The notes beneath the pieces were generated by a model. It did not search any database. It saw only the letters and a program-made list of their open reading frames with translations, and was not told the origin of the DNA. DNA of 64,000 bases, taken from Candidatus Dormiibacterota bacterium (GTDB lineage Bacteria; Acidobacteriota; Polarisedimenticolia; Gp22-AA2). The stretch lies in NCBI GenBank assembly GCA_035635555.1, contig DASQAT010000013.1:62001-126000 (forward strand), written 5' to 3'. Numbering within the stretch: the stretch's first letter is position 1; each line of letters starts with the position of its first letter. A program made the translations under genes and the position numbers. Shown piece after piece: positions 37,854 to 44,968 of the stretch.

Positions 37854-39107
37854 GTGGAGCCGATGCGTCTCCTGATGGTCCGGGTCGTCGAGGGAGTCGG
37901 CGGGTTCCTCCTCCTGCTCACCGTGGCCATCGTCATCAACAAGGCGCTGCGGGAGATGGGGGAGAGGCTCGACCGGCGCAGGCGCGCCCTGCTCGAGCCC
38001 CTGGTGTTCGAGTACCTCGGTGCGGCCACGTCCAGGCCGCTCCGTGACGTCCTGCCGGAACCGCCGTCGCGGCGCGATCGGCGTCTGCTGGAGCGGATCC
38101 TCCTGGAATCGGCGCGTCTCGTGAAGGGAAGCACCCAGGAGCGGATCACCGCCGCCTTCGAGGGGCAGGGCGCGGTGCGCGAGGCGATCCGCGCCCTGGA
38201 AAGCGCCCGCTGGTGGAAGCGCGCCGACGCCGCCGAAAAGCTGGGCCTGATGCGAAGCAAGGCGGCCGTCGAACCGCTCGTCCAGCGGATGAACGATCCG
38301 GAGCCGGAAGTCCGCATCCGCGCGGCGCGCGCCCTGGGTCTCATCCGGGGCAGGACCTCGATCCGCCCGCTCGTCGGCGCCCTGGCCGATCCCAGCCGCT
38401 GGTCGGCCATCCGTGTCGCCGAGATTCTGATCAGCGTGGGCAGCGAGGCCGTGGACGAGCTGCTCGCGGCCTTCGACACCCTGCCGCAGAACGGCCGTGT
38501 CTCGGCCCTCGACGTGCTGGGCCGCATCCGGGGTCTGCGTGCCCTCGGGCTGATGAAGAGCTGCCTCCTCGATCCGCACCCCGACATCCGGGCGCGCGCG
38601 GCGCACGGGCTCGGCCTCATCGGCGACCCGGGAACCACACCGGATCTGGTCGCGGCGCTCCAGGACCAGGAGTGGCCGGTACGCGCCATGGCCGCCAAGT
38701 CGCTCGGCAGGCTCGGGGACCCGTCGGCCATCCTCCCCCTGCGGGAGGCGATGAAGGACCGCCGGTGGTGGGTACGCTACAACTCCGGTGAAGCGCTGCG
38801 CCACATGGGGAACGCGGGTCTCGAGGCGCTCACCGACATGCTGAGCTCGGACGATCCGTACGCCCGTCACATGGCCGTGGCGCAGCTCGAGGAGGGGCGG
38901 GTCATCGACCAGTTCGTCGCCGAATTGACCTCGAGCGACAGCCCCACGCGCGCCGCGGCCATCCGATTCATCGACAAGGTCACCGCGGCGGCGCGCATCG
39001 ACGAGCGCACGCGGCAGGCGGCCACGAGCGCTCAGGAGGGCGTGCGCCAGGCCCTGTCCCATATCCTCAGGGCGCCCGCGCCGCCCGGAGGCGGAGGCGT
39101 TCGATGA
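37854..39107 (+). CDS. Membrane-anchored HEAT-repeat protein
   Basis: A 417-residue protein. One N-terminal transmembrane helix (GVGGFLLLLTVAIVIN) precedes a basic linker and about eight HEAT/PBS-lyase-like repeats (WKRADAAEKLGLMRSKAAVE, VRIRAARALGLIRGRTSIRP, VRYNSGEALRHMGN). The repeats would face the cytoplasm beside the GT2 synthase. No enzymatic residues are seen; a scaffold or regulator linking the receiver to the synthase is plausible. The GTG at 37854 or the ATG at 37863 could be the start; GGAG precedes the latter. Overlaps the GT2 gene by four bases. Confidence 0.8.
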   Translation: MEPMRLLMVRVVEGVGGFLLLLTVAIVINKALREMGERLDRRRRALLEPLVFEYLGAATSRPLRDVLPEPPSRRDRRLLERILLESARLVKGSTQERITAAFEGQGAVREAIRALESARWWKRADAAEKLGLMRSKAAVEPLVQRMNDPEPEVRIRAARALGLIRGRTSIRPLVGALADPSRWSAIRVAEILISVGSEAVDELLAAFDTLPQNGRVSALDVLGRIRGLRALGLMKSCLLDPHPDIRARAAHGLGLIGDPGTTPDLVAALQDQEWPVRAMAAKSLGRLGDPSAILPLREAMKDRRWWVRYNSGEALRHMGNAGLEALTDMLSSDDPYARHMAVAQLEEGRVIDQFVAELTSSDSPTRAAAIRFIDKVTAAARIDERTRQAATSAQEGVRQALSHILRAPAPPGGGGVR

Positions 39108-40543
39108 CCTGGATCTCGATCCTGACCCTCACCGTCCTCGGGTTCAACCGCTGGGTGATCTACTACTTCGGACTCCTCAACGGCATCTATCTCCTGCTCT
39201 TTCTGGTGTCGTTCGTCGAAGTGATGCGTTTCGTCAAGCGGACGTTCTTCTCCGATTACGAGCAGATCCTCCGGTCCGACATGACCTGGCCGATCTCGAT
39301 GATCGTCCCGGCCTTCAACGAGGCGCGTTCCATCGTCGAGACCGTGCGCTCGCTTCTGGGAGTGAACTACGGTCAGTTCGAGGTCGTCATCGTGAACGAC
39401 GGTTCGACCGACGGGACCCTCGAGCGCCTCATCGAGACGTTCGAGCTGAAGCGCACCGACCGGATCTACCACCGCACCCTGCCGACCGGCCCGGTGCGCG
39501 GGATCTACTGGTCGCTCGAATACGCCAACCTGATCGTCGTGGACAAGGAATGGAGCGGGAAGGCGGAGGCGCTGAACACCGGCATCAACGTGTCCCGCTA
39601 CCCCCTGTTCTGCTCCGTCGACGCCGACTCGATCATCGAGGACAACGCGCTCCTCCGCGTCGTCAAGCCGTTCATGGAGCATCCTCAGGAAATGGTCGCG
39701 GCGGGAGGCATCGTGCGCATCGTGAACGGCTGCGAGGTGCGCGAGGGGCGCGTGCTGCGGATCGGCCTGCCGAAGAAGGCCCTGCCCGTCTTCCAGGTCG
39801 TGGAGTATCTCCGCGCGTTCCTCGGGGGGCGCATCGGCTGGAGCAGCCTGAGGTCCCTGCTGATCATCTCCGGCGCCTTCGGGCTGTACCGTAAGTCGGA
39901 GGTCATCGCCGCGGGCGGTTACGACTCGTGGTCCGAGACCGAGGACCTCGAGCTGGTGCTGAAGCTCCACGAGCACATGCGCAGGAGCGGACGGAAGTAC
40001 CGCATCGTCTTCGTCCCCGACCCGGTCTGCTGGACCGAGGTCCCGAGCACCTTCCGGGTGCTGGCGCGCCAGCGCAACCGTTGGCATCGGGGCATGCTGC
40101 AGAGCCTCTGGCGCCACAGGCGGATGATCCTGAACCCGGAGCACGGCGCCATCGGCATGCTCGGACTCCCCTATTTTCTGCTGTTCGAGACCCTCGGCCC
40201 CTTCGTCGAGATCCTCGGCTACGTCATGGTCGCCCTGTCCTTCTGGCTCGGAGTCCTGAATCTCGATTTCTTCGTGCTCTTCCTCATCTTCGCCATCTTC
40301 TTCGGCGTCTTCCTGTCCGTCGCCGCCGTCCTGCTGGAAGAGATCTCCTTCAGGCGCTATCCCGGCTGGGAGCATCTCGCCCGGCTGGTCCTCTACGGTG
40401 TCCTCGAGAACCTCGGCTACCGCCAGAGCCTCGCGCTGTTCAAGGTGAAGGCGTTCTGGGACTTCCTGCGCGGCCACCGCAAGGCCTGGGGGCGGATGGA
40501 GCGGGAGGGGTTCCGGGCGGCCGGGGAAAGACCCGCGGCCTGA
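39104..40543 (+). CDS. Processive family-2 glycosyltransferase (polysaccharide synthase type)
   Basis: A 479-residue membrane GT2 of the cellulose/hyaluronan/PNAG synthase type. An N-terminal TM helix (residues about 17-40) comes first. The GT-A core follows with ISMIVPAFNEARSIVETVRS, VVIVNDGSTDGT, WSGKAEALNTGINVS, DADSIIE (DxD), SETEDLELVLKL (TED acid) and ARQRNRWHRGM (Q/RxxRW, the mark of processive enzymes). Two to three C-terminal TM helices (LLFETLGPFVEILGYVMVAL, FFVLFLIFAIFFGVFLSVAA) finish it. No PilZ domain is visible. It probably polymerises and translocates a beta-linked glycan. ATGA overlap with the HEAT gene. Confidence 0.88.
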   Translation: MTWISILTLTVLGFNRWVIYYFGLLNGIYLLLFLVSFVEVMRFVKRTFFSDYEQILRSDMTWPISMIVPAFNEARSIVETVRSLLGVNYGQFEVVIVNDGSTDGTLERLIETFELKRTDRIYHRTLPTGPVRGIYWSLEYANLIVVDKEWSGKAEALNTGINVSRYPLFCSVDADSIIEDNALLRVVKPFMEHPQEMVAAGGIVRIVNGCEVREGRVLRIGLPKKALPVFQVVEYLRAFLGGRIGWSSLRSLLIISGAFGLYRKSEVIAAGGYDSWSETEDLELVLKLHEHMRRSGRKYRIVFVPDPVCWTEVPSTFRVLARQRNRWHRGMLQSLWRHRRMILNPEHGAIGMLGLPYFLLFETLGPFVEILGYVMVALSFWLGVLNLDFFVLFLIFAIFFGVFLSVAAVLLEEISFRRYPGWEHLARLVLYGVLENLGYRQSLALFKVKAFWDFLRGHRKAWGRMEREGFRAAGERPAA

Positions 40544-40544
40544 C

Positions 40545-41909
40545 CTAGCCCGCCAGGATCCTCTTGACCTCTCCCACGAGGTAGAGGGAGCCGCTGACGA
40601 CGACGAGAGCCCCGGGGGAAGCCTCGTCGAGGGCGAGCCGCACAGCCCCTTCGACCGACGGTGCGTGCCTGGTGTCGGAGTGCCGCTCGGCCGCCAGACG
40701 CGACAGCGTCCCCGGTGCCTCGCCGCGAGGGACGGGAAGCCCCGTGACGACCACCGTCTGCGCCAGCGGACACAGGATGTCGAGCATCTCGGCCACGGGC
40801 TTGTCCTTCATCGCCGCGAACACGAGGGTCGCCGGGCGGCCGGACTGGTACTCCTCCAGGTACGCCGCGAGAGTCGCGCAGCCGGCCGGGTTGTGGGCCC
40901 CGTCGAGGAGGAGATCGGGATGGGCGCGTATGAGCTCGAGCCGGCCAGGCCAGACGGCGTCGCGGAGGCCGGCCGCGATCGTCCCGGGGTCGATGCCCCG
41001 GACCCCGGCGGCGGCGAGCCGCTCGGCGACTAGGACGGCGGTCACTGCGTTCTCGACTTGATGAACCCCGCGCAGCGACAGGTGGAGCTCGGGATAGCGG
41101 CCGCCCGAGGGCGTGACCAGGGAGAATACGGGAGGATCGGGAAAACGGATCGGGCGGGCGGGGCGAGGGCCCGCGCCCCCGCGCCGCGCGGCTCCCCGGG
41201 TCGCATCTTCGAGGGGTCGGATCTCGCAGTCGAGGGTCGACGCCAGGTGGGCCCCGACTCGCCTGGCCTCGCCTCGAATCACTTCGAGCGCCGCGGTCTC
41301 CTGTCTCGAAACGGCAGCCGGTACGCCCGGCCGGAGGATGCCCGCCTTCTGGTAGGCGATTTCCCCGAGCGTCCCGCCGAGCCACTGGGTGTGGTCCATG
41401 GCGATCTGCGTGACGGCGCAGACCAGGGGAGTGACGACGTTGGTGGCGTCGAACCGGCCCCCCATCCCCACCTCGAGCACGACGATCGGCACCTTCCGCG
41501 CGCGGAAATGCAGGAAGGCGAGCGCGGTCGTGGCCTCGAAGTAGGTCGGCGGGTCGTTCCGCAGCAGGCGATCGGCCGCGATCACATCGCGCAGCTCGGA
41601 GGTGAGGGCGGCCAGCTCGGATGCGGCGATCGGCGCCTCTCCCACGACGATCCGCTCTTCGAACCGAACCAGGTGCGGCGAGGTGTAGACACCGGGCGCG
41701 TGCCCCGCCTGCCTCAGGATCGAGGCCACGTCGGCCGCGACGGAGCCCTTGCCGTTCGTGCCGGCGATCAGCACGGAAGGGTACGTCGCCTGCGGGTCAC
41801 CCAGGCGGTCGAGAAGCCTCCGGATCCGGTCCAGACCCGGACGAATGCCCAGGACCTCGAGGGAATCGAGGTAGGCGAGCGCTTCCTCGTAGGTCACGAT
41901 ACCCCGCAT
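40545..41909 (-). CDS. folC: Bifunctional folylpolyglutamate synthase/dihydrofolate synthase
   Basis: A 454-residue Mur-ligase-family enzyme. The P-loop IAGTNGKGSVAADVASIL, TSPHLVRFEERI, VVLEVGMGGRFDATNVV, MDHTQWLGGTLGEIAYQKAGI and LLLDGAHNPAGCATL are diagnostic. The start is placed at MRGIVTYEEALAYLDSL, where the family N-terminus begins, rather than further upstream. Third gene of accD-MFS-folC. It is convergent with the GT2 gene, one base apart. Confidence 0.93.
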   Translation of the reverse strand: MRGIVTYEEALAYLDSLEVLGIRPGLDRIRRLLDRLGDPQATYPSVLIAGTNGKGSVAADVASILRQAGHAPGVYTSPHLVRFEERIVVGEAPIAASELAALTSELRDVIAADRLLRNDPPTYFEATTALAFLHFRARKVPIVVLEVGMGGRFDATNVVTPLVCAVTQIAMDHTQWLGGTLGEIAYQKAGILRPGVPAAVSRQETAALEVIRGEARRVGAHLASTLDCEIRPLEDATRGAARRGGAGPRPARPIRFPDPPVFSLVTPSGGRYPELHLSLRGVHQVENAVTAVLVAERLAAAGVRGIDPGTIAAGLRDAVWPGRLELIRAHPDLLLDGAHNPAGCATLAAYLEEYQSGRPATLVFAAMKDKPVAEMLDILCPLAQTVVVTGLPVPRGEAPGTLSRLAAERHSDTRHAPSVEGAVRLALDEASPGALVVVSGSLYLVGEVKRILAG

Positions 41910-41964
41910 CGGCGAAGACCCTGAAGATCGTCCCCGCCGGAGAAGAGTATGCGCCCGGATCGAT

Positions 41965-43344
41965 TCATTCCGGATCGGGGTGGACACGCCCCTGGCGCGA
42001 GATCTCCTCGAGCGTCCGGCCGCGCGTCTCCTCGCCGAAGAAGACGACCGAAAGAGACCCCGCCGCCAGGACCGCGGCGAACATGACGAAGACGGAGGTG
42101 AAGCCGCCGCCTCCGCCCGCCATCAGCCTGCCGACGGCGAGCGGGGCCAGGAGGCCTCCGATGCGGCCGAAGGCGGCGGCAAACCCGGTCCCGGTGCCGC
42201 GCAGCCAAGTCGGATAGAGCTCGGGAGTGTAGCCGTACGTCACGCCCCAGGCCCCCAGGTTGAAGAACGACAGGAGGCAGCCCCAGAGGATGAGATCAGT
42301 CTCGGCGCGGGCGCTGCCGAAGAAGAACGAGCCGAGGGCGCAGAGAAGCATGAACGGAATGAGAGTCGCCTTGCGGCCGATTTTCTCGACCAGCCAGGCG
42401 GCGGTGAAATAGCCCGGGATCTGCGCCAGCGTGATGATGAGAGTGAACCGGAACGACGTGGCTAGCGGAAATCCCTGCCCGGCCAGCAGGGTCGGCAGCC
42501 ATGTGAAGATGCCGTAGTACGAGTAGGCCATCGTGAACCAGAGGAGCCACAGCATGACGGTGCGGCGCGCCAGATCCCCGCAAAAAAGGTCGCGCAGGCG
42601 GGGCGTCCGGCGCACCGTCGGGGCGGAGTCGGAGTCCGGCTGGAGGGGGGATCCCGCCGGGATACCGCTCTCCGCTTCGATCGATCGGATGACCGTCTCC
42701 GCCTGATCCAGCCGGCCGCAGGACGACAGATAGCGTGGAGATTCGGGAAGGGCGCGGCGGAGCACGATCAGATACAGAGCCGGCAGAGCCCCGATGAAAA
42801 ACGCGAGACGCCAAGGGAATCCGTGCCCGGTCATCTCGGCCCTGCGGGCCAGGATCTCGGCAATGATCGCGGCGGCGGCCCACCCGAAGGCCCAGAATGA
42901 TTCGAGGAGCACGACGAGCCGGCCGCGGTGCTTCGCGGGGGCGAACTCGCTGACGAGGGCGGCCGCGACCGGCAGCTCCCCCCCCAGGCCGAATCCGACC
43001 AGGAAGCGGAGGACGAGCAGGGACCAGAATCCCTGCGCCAGGGCGCACAATCCGGTGGCGATGCTGAACACCAGGAGGGTCGTCTGGAATACCGTCTTGC
43101 GGCCGAAGCGGTCGGCGAGGCTCCCGGCCACCGCCCCTCCGACGAACATGCCGGCGAGCCCCGCACTGTTGAGGAACGCGACGCGGTCGGGGGACAGGTG
43201 CCATTCCGACTTGAGGCGCGCCACGACGAACGACATGAGCCCGCCGTCCATGGAGTCGAACAGCCAGCCGAGTCCGCTCAAAAGGAGCAGCCGGTAATGA
43301 AAACCGGAGAGAGGGAGGCGGTCCAGCCGATCGGCGACCCTCAT
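41965..43344 (-). CDS. Major facilitator superfamily transporter (sugar-porter/AAHS-like)
   Basis: A 459-residue, 12-helix MFS protein. The loop 2-3 signature GSLADRFGRKTVFQTTLLVF, the loop 4-5 segment LRFLVGFGLGGELPVAAALV, the mid-protein LPESPRYLSSCGRLDQAE, and the second half AWLVEKIGRKATLIPFMLL and GTGTGFAAAFGRIGG place it near metabolite:H+ symporters (AAHS/NiaP-like). The substrate cannot be read from sequence. It sits between accD and folC with short gaps (16 and 55 bases), so it is probably cotranscribed with both. Confidence 0.88.
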   Translation of the reverse strand: MRVADRLDRLPLSGFHYRLLLLSGLGWLFDSMDGGLMSFVVARLKSEWHLSPDRVAFLNSAGLAGMFVGGAVAGSLADRFGRKTVFQTTLLVFSIATGLCALAQGFWSLLVLRFLVGFGLGGELPVAAALVSEFAPAKHRGRLVVLLESFWAFGWAAAAIIAEILARRAEMTGHGFPWRLAFFIGALPALYLIVLRRALPESPRYLSSCGRLDQAETVIRSIEAESGIPAGSPLQPDSDSAPTVRRTPRLRDLFCGDLARRTVMLWLLWFTMAYSYYGIFTWLPTLLAGQGFPLATSFRFTLIITLAQIPGYFTAAWLVEKIGRKATLIPFMLLCALGSFFFGSARAETDLILWGCLLSFFNLGAWGVTYGYTPELYPTWLRGTGTGFAAAFGRIGGLLAPLAVGRLMAGGGGGFTSVFVMFAAVLAAGSLSVVFFGEETRGRTLEEISRQGRVHPDPE

Positions 43345-43360
43345 GCGGGGGAGGGAACGC

Positions 43361-44410
43361 CTAGCTGACTTCGGGCGACGGGGTGATCTTGGCGCGGGCG
43401 GCGATCGGCGTGGGGAACGGCAGAGGCTCGCGCGTCCGCCCCGGCGGGCCGGAGGCGACGCTTCCCGACCCGCTCGCGGCTGCGCCCGGGGCGGTTCCAG
43501 AGCCGGCGGTGGACACGGGGGCGGTCGCGGCCGAGGGGGCCGCGGCGGCGAGAGCCTCCGTGTTGTACATGAAATTCAGACAACGGATGAGAACGCCGCG
43601 CATCTCGCGCCGCTCGACGATGAAATCGAGCATCCCCTTCTCCACCAGGAACTCCGAGCGCTGAAACTCGTCGGGGAGCTTCTCCCGGATCGTCTGTTCG
43701 ATGACCCGGGGCCCCGCGAATCCGATGAGCGCCTTCGGCTCGGCAATATTGATGTCTCCGAGCATGGCGAACGAAGCGGTCACGCCGCCGGTCGTCGGAT
43801 CGGTCAGGATCGAGATGTAGGGGACGCCGGCCTCGTGCAGCTTCCCGAGCGCGGCGCTGATCTTGGCCATTTGCATCAAGGAGAGGGCCCCCTCCTGCAT
43901 CCGCGCCCCGCCTGAGCAGGAGATCACCACGAGGGGAATGCGTTCGTCGAGGGCACGCTCCACGGAGCGGGTGACCTTCTCACCGACCGCCGAGCCCATC
44001 GACCCGCCCATGAAGCCGTACTCCATCACCGACATCATCACCTGGTGACCGCCGATAGCACCCCTGGCGTTGATGATGGCGTCATTGAGGCCGGTCTTCT
44101 CGCGATATTCTCGCAGGCGGTCCTTGTAGGGCTTCAGATCCCTGAACTTGAGGGGGTCGACCGAGTAGATGTCGGTATCGACCTCCTGGTAGCGCGCGTC
44201 GTCGAAAAGTGCGGAGAGCCGCTCCCGTGCCGAGATGCGGAAATGGTAATTGCACTTGGGGCAGACGTTGGCGTTCCGGAGGACTTCCTTCTTATAGATG
44301 ATTTCCTTGCAGCCGTTGCACTTGACCCACAGCCCCTCGGGGACCTGGATGCGCTTGTGCTCGACCGGCTGCTTGGGCTTCCTGATCTTTTTGAACCACG
44401 CGATTTCCAT
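43361..44410 (-). CDS. accD: Acetyl-CoA carboxylase carboxyltransferase subunit beta
   Basis: A 349-residue protein. The N-terminal four-cysteine zinc ribbon (CNGCKEIIY, VCPKCNYHF) and the carboxyltransferase fold (LVVISCSGGARMQEGALSLM, ISILTDPTTGGVTASFAMLG, GFAGPRVIEQTIREKLPDEF) are complete. An extra C-terminal tail of about 60 Ala/Pro/Gly/Ser-rich residues is unusual for AccD. The ATG at 44410 starts the family N-terminus (MEIAWFKKIRKPKQP). AccD works with AccA, B and C to make malonyl-CoA; the other subunits are not in the window. Confidence 0.96.
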   Translation of the reverse strand: MEIAWFKKIRKPKQPVEHKRIQVPEGLWVKCNGCKEIIYKKEVLRNANVCPKCNYHFRISARERLSALFDDARYQEVDTDIYSVDPLKFRDLKPYKDRLREYREKTGLNDAIINARGAIGGHQVMMSVMEYGFMGGSMGSAVGEKVTRSVERALDERIPLVVISCSGGARMQEGALSLMQMAKISAALGKLHEAGVPYISILTDPTTGGVTASFAMLGDINIAEPKALIGFAGPRVIEQTIREKLPDEFQRSEFLVEKGMLDFIVERREMRGVLIRCLNFMYNTEALAAAAPSAATAPVSTAGSGTAPGAAASGSGSVASGPPGRTREPLPFPTPIAARAKITPSPEVS

Positions 44411-44458
44411 CTCGTCACATCCCTCGAGGCGGGGGGCCGCGGCCAGAGAATGCCGTGG

Positions 44459-44487
44459 ATCATATCGCCACCGGCAGACACGGTCAA
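44459..44487 (-). promoter_or_regulatory. Sigma-70 promoter for accD operon
   Basis: Reading leftward: TTGACC (44487-44482), 17-base spacer, TATGAT (44464-44459), about 50 bases before accD. Confidence 0.75.
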
Positions 44488-44818
44488 GAACTGCCTTCCT
44501 GGACCGGCCGGTGGGCTCGAGCATACTTTGACGCCCCCTGACTGAACAGGCGCGGTACACCTATGGGACATGACCGGACGACGGCTGTACACGATTAACA
44601 AGACCATTATTATCAACAGTATAGATAGTCATCATCGCTTTTTATGGCGGTCTTCTGTTCGAAGCGTGTGCATTCGCTGGTCACGAGGGAATGGTCCGTA
44701 GATCTTCAGAGTGAACCATACACGTCGAGTTCAATACTCTGATCATGGCTGGTAACTATCACAAAATAAATTTGATATCCAGAATACGACAGGCTTGTAC
44801 AAGGGTGTTCATGGGTGG
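44488..44818. other. AT-richer intergenic region between accD promoter and sigma-54 promoter
   Basis: No gene was recognised. From about 44590 to 44790 it is clearly AT-richer than its surroundings. It lies where activator sites for a sigma-54 enhancer-binding protein would be expected, but no convincing repeated site was identified. Confidence 0.5.
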
Positions 44819-44834
44819 TGGCACCCCCCTTGCT
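44819..44834 (+). promoter_or_regulatory. Sigma-54 (RpoN) type promoter ahead of the c-di-GMP riboswitch
   Basis: TGGCAC (44819-44824), five bases, TTGCT (44830-44834): the GG (44820-44821) and GC (44832-44833) are separated by exactly ten bases, as sigma-54 requires, and the flanking bases match the -24/-12 consensus. Transcription would begin near 44845, just before the riboswitch. Confidence 0.75.
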
Positions 44835-44844
44835 CTAGTACGGG

Positions 44845-44930
44845 CGACCAGTCGTGAAGGCCAAACCATCCGCGAGGGTGGGACGGAAAGCCGCGGGTCT
44901 CTCGGAGACAGCCGGGTTGCCAGCTGGACG
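44845..44930 (+). promoter_or_regulatory. Cyclic-di-GMP-I (GEMM-I) riboswitch
   Basis: The conserved GEMM-I parts occur in order: GAAGGCCAAACC; a P2 stem CCATCC/GGGTGG closed by a GCGA tetraloop (44865-44880); GGGACGGAAAGCC, the usual GGGACGCAAAGCC with one change; GGGTCT; then AGCCGGGTTGCC. CCAG/CTGG (44848-44851 and 44924-44927) can close P1. The family binds cyclic-di-GMP (a minority bind cGAMP). No U-run terminator follows, so translational control of the downstream AGGAGG is more likely than termination. Confidence 0.85.
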
Positions 44931-44968
44931 GCCCAAACCGTTCGGTTGTCGGTCAGGAGGCAGGCACC

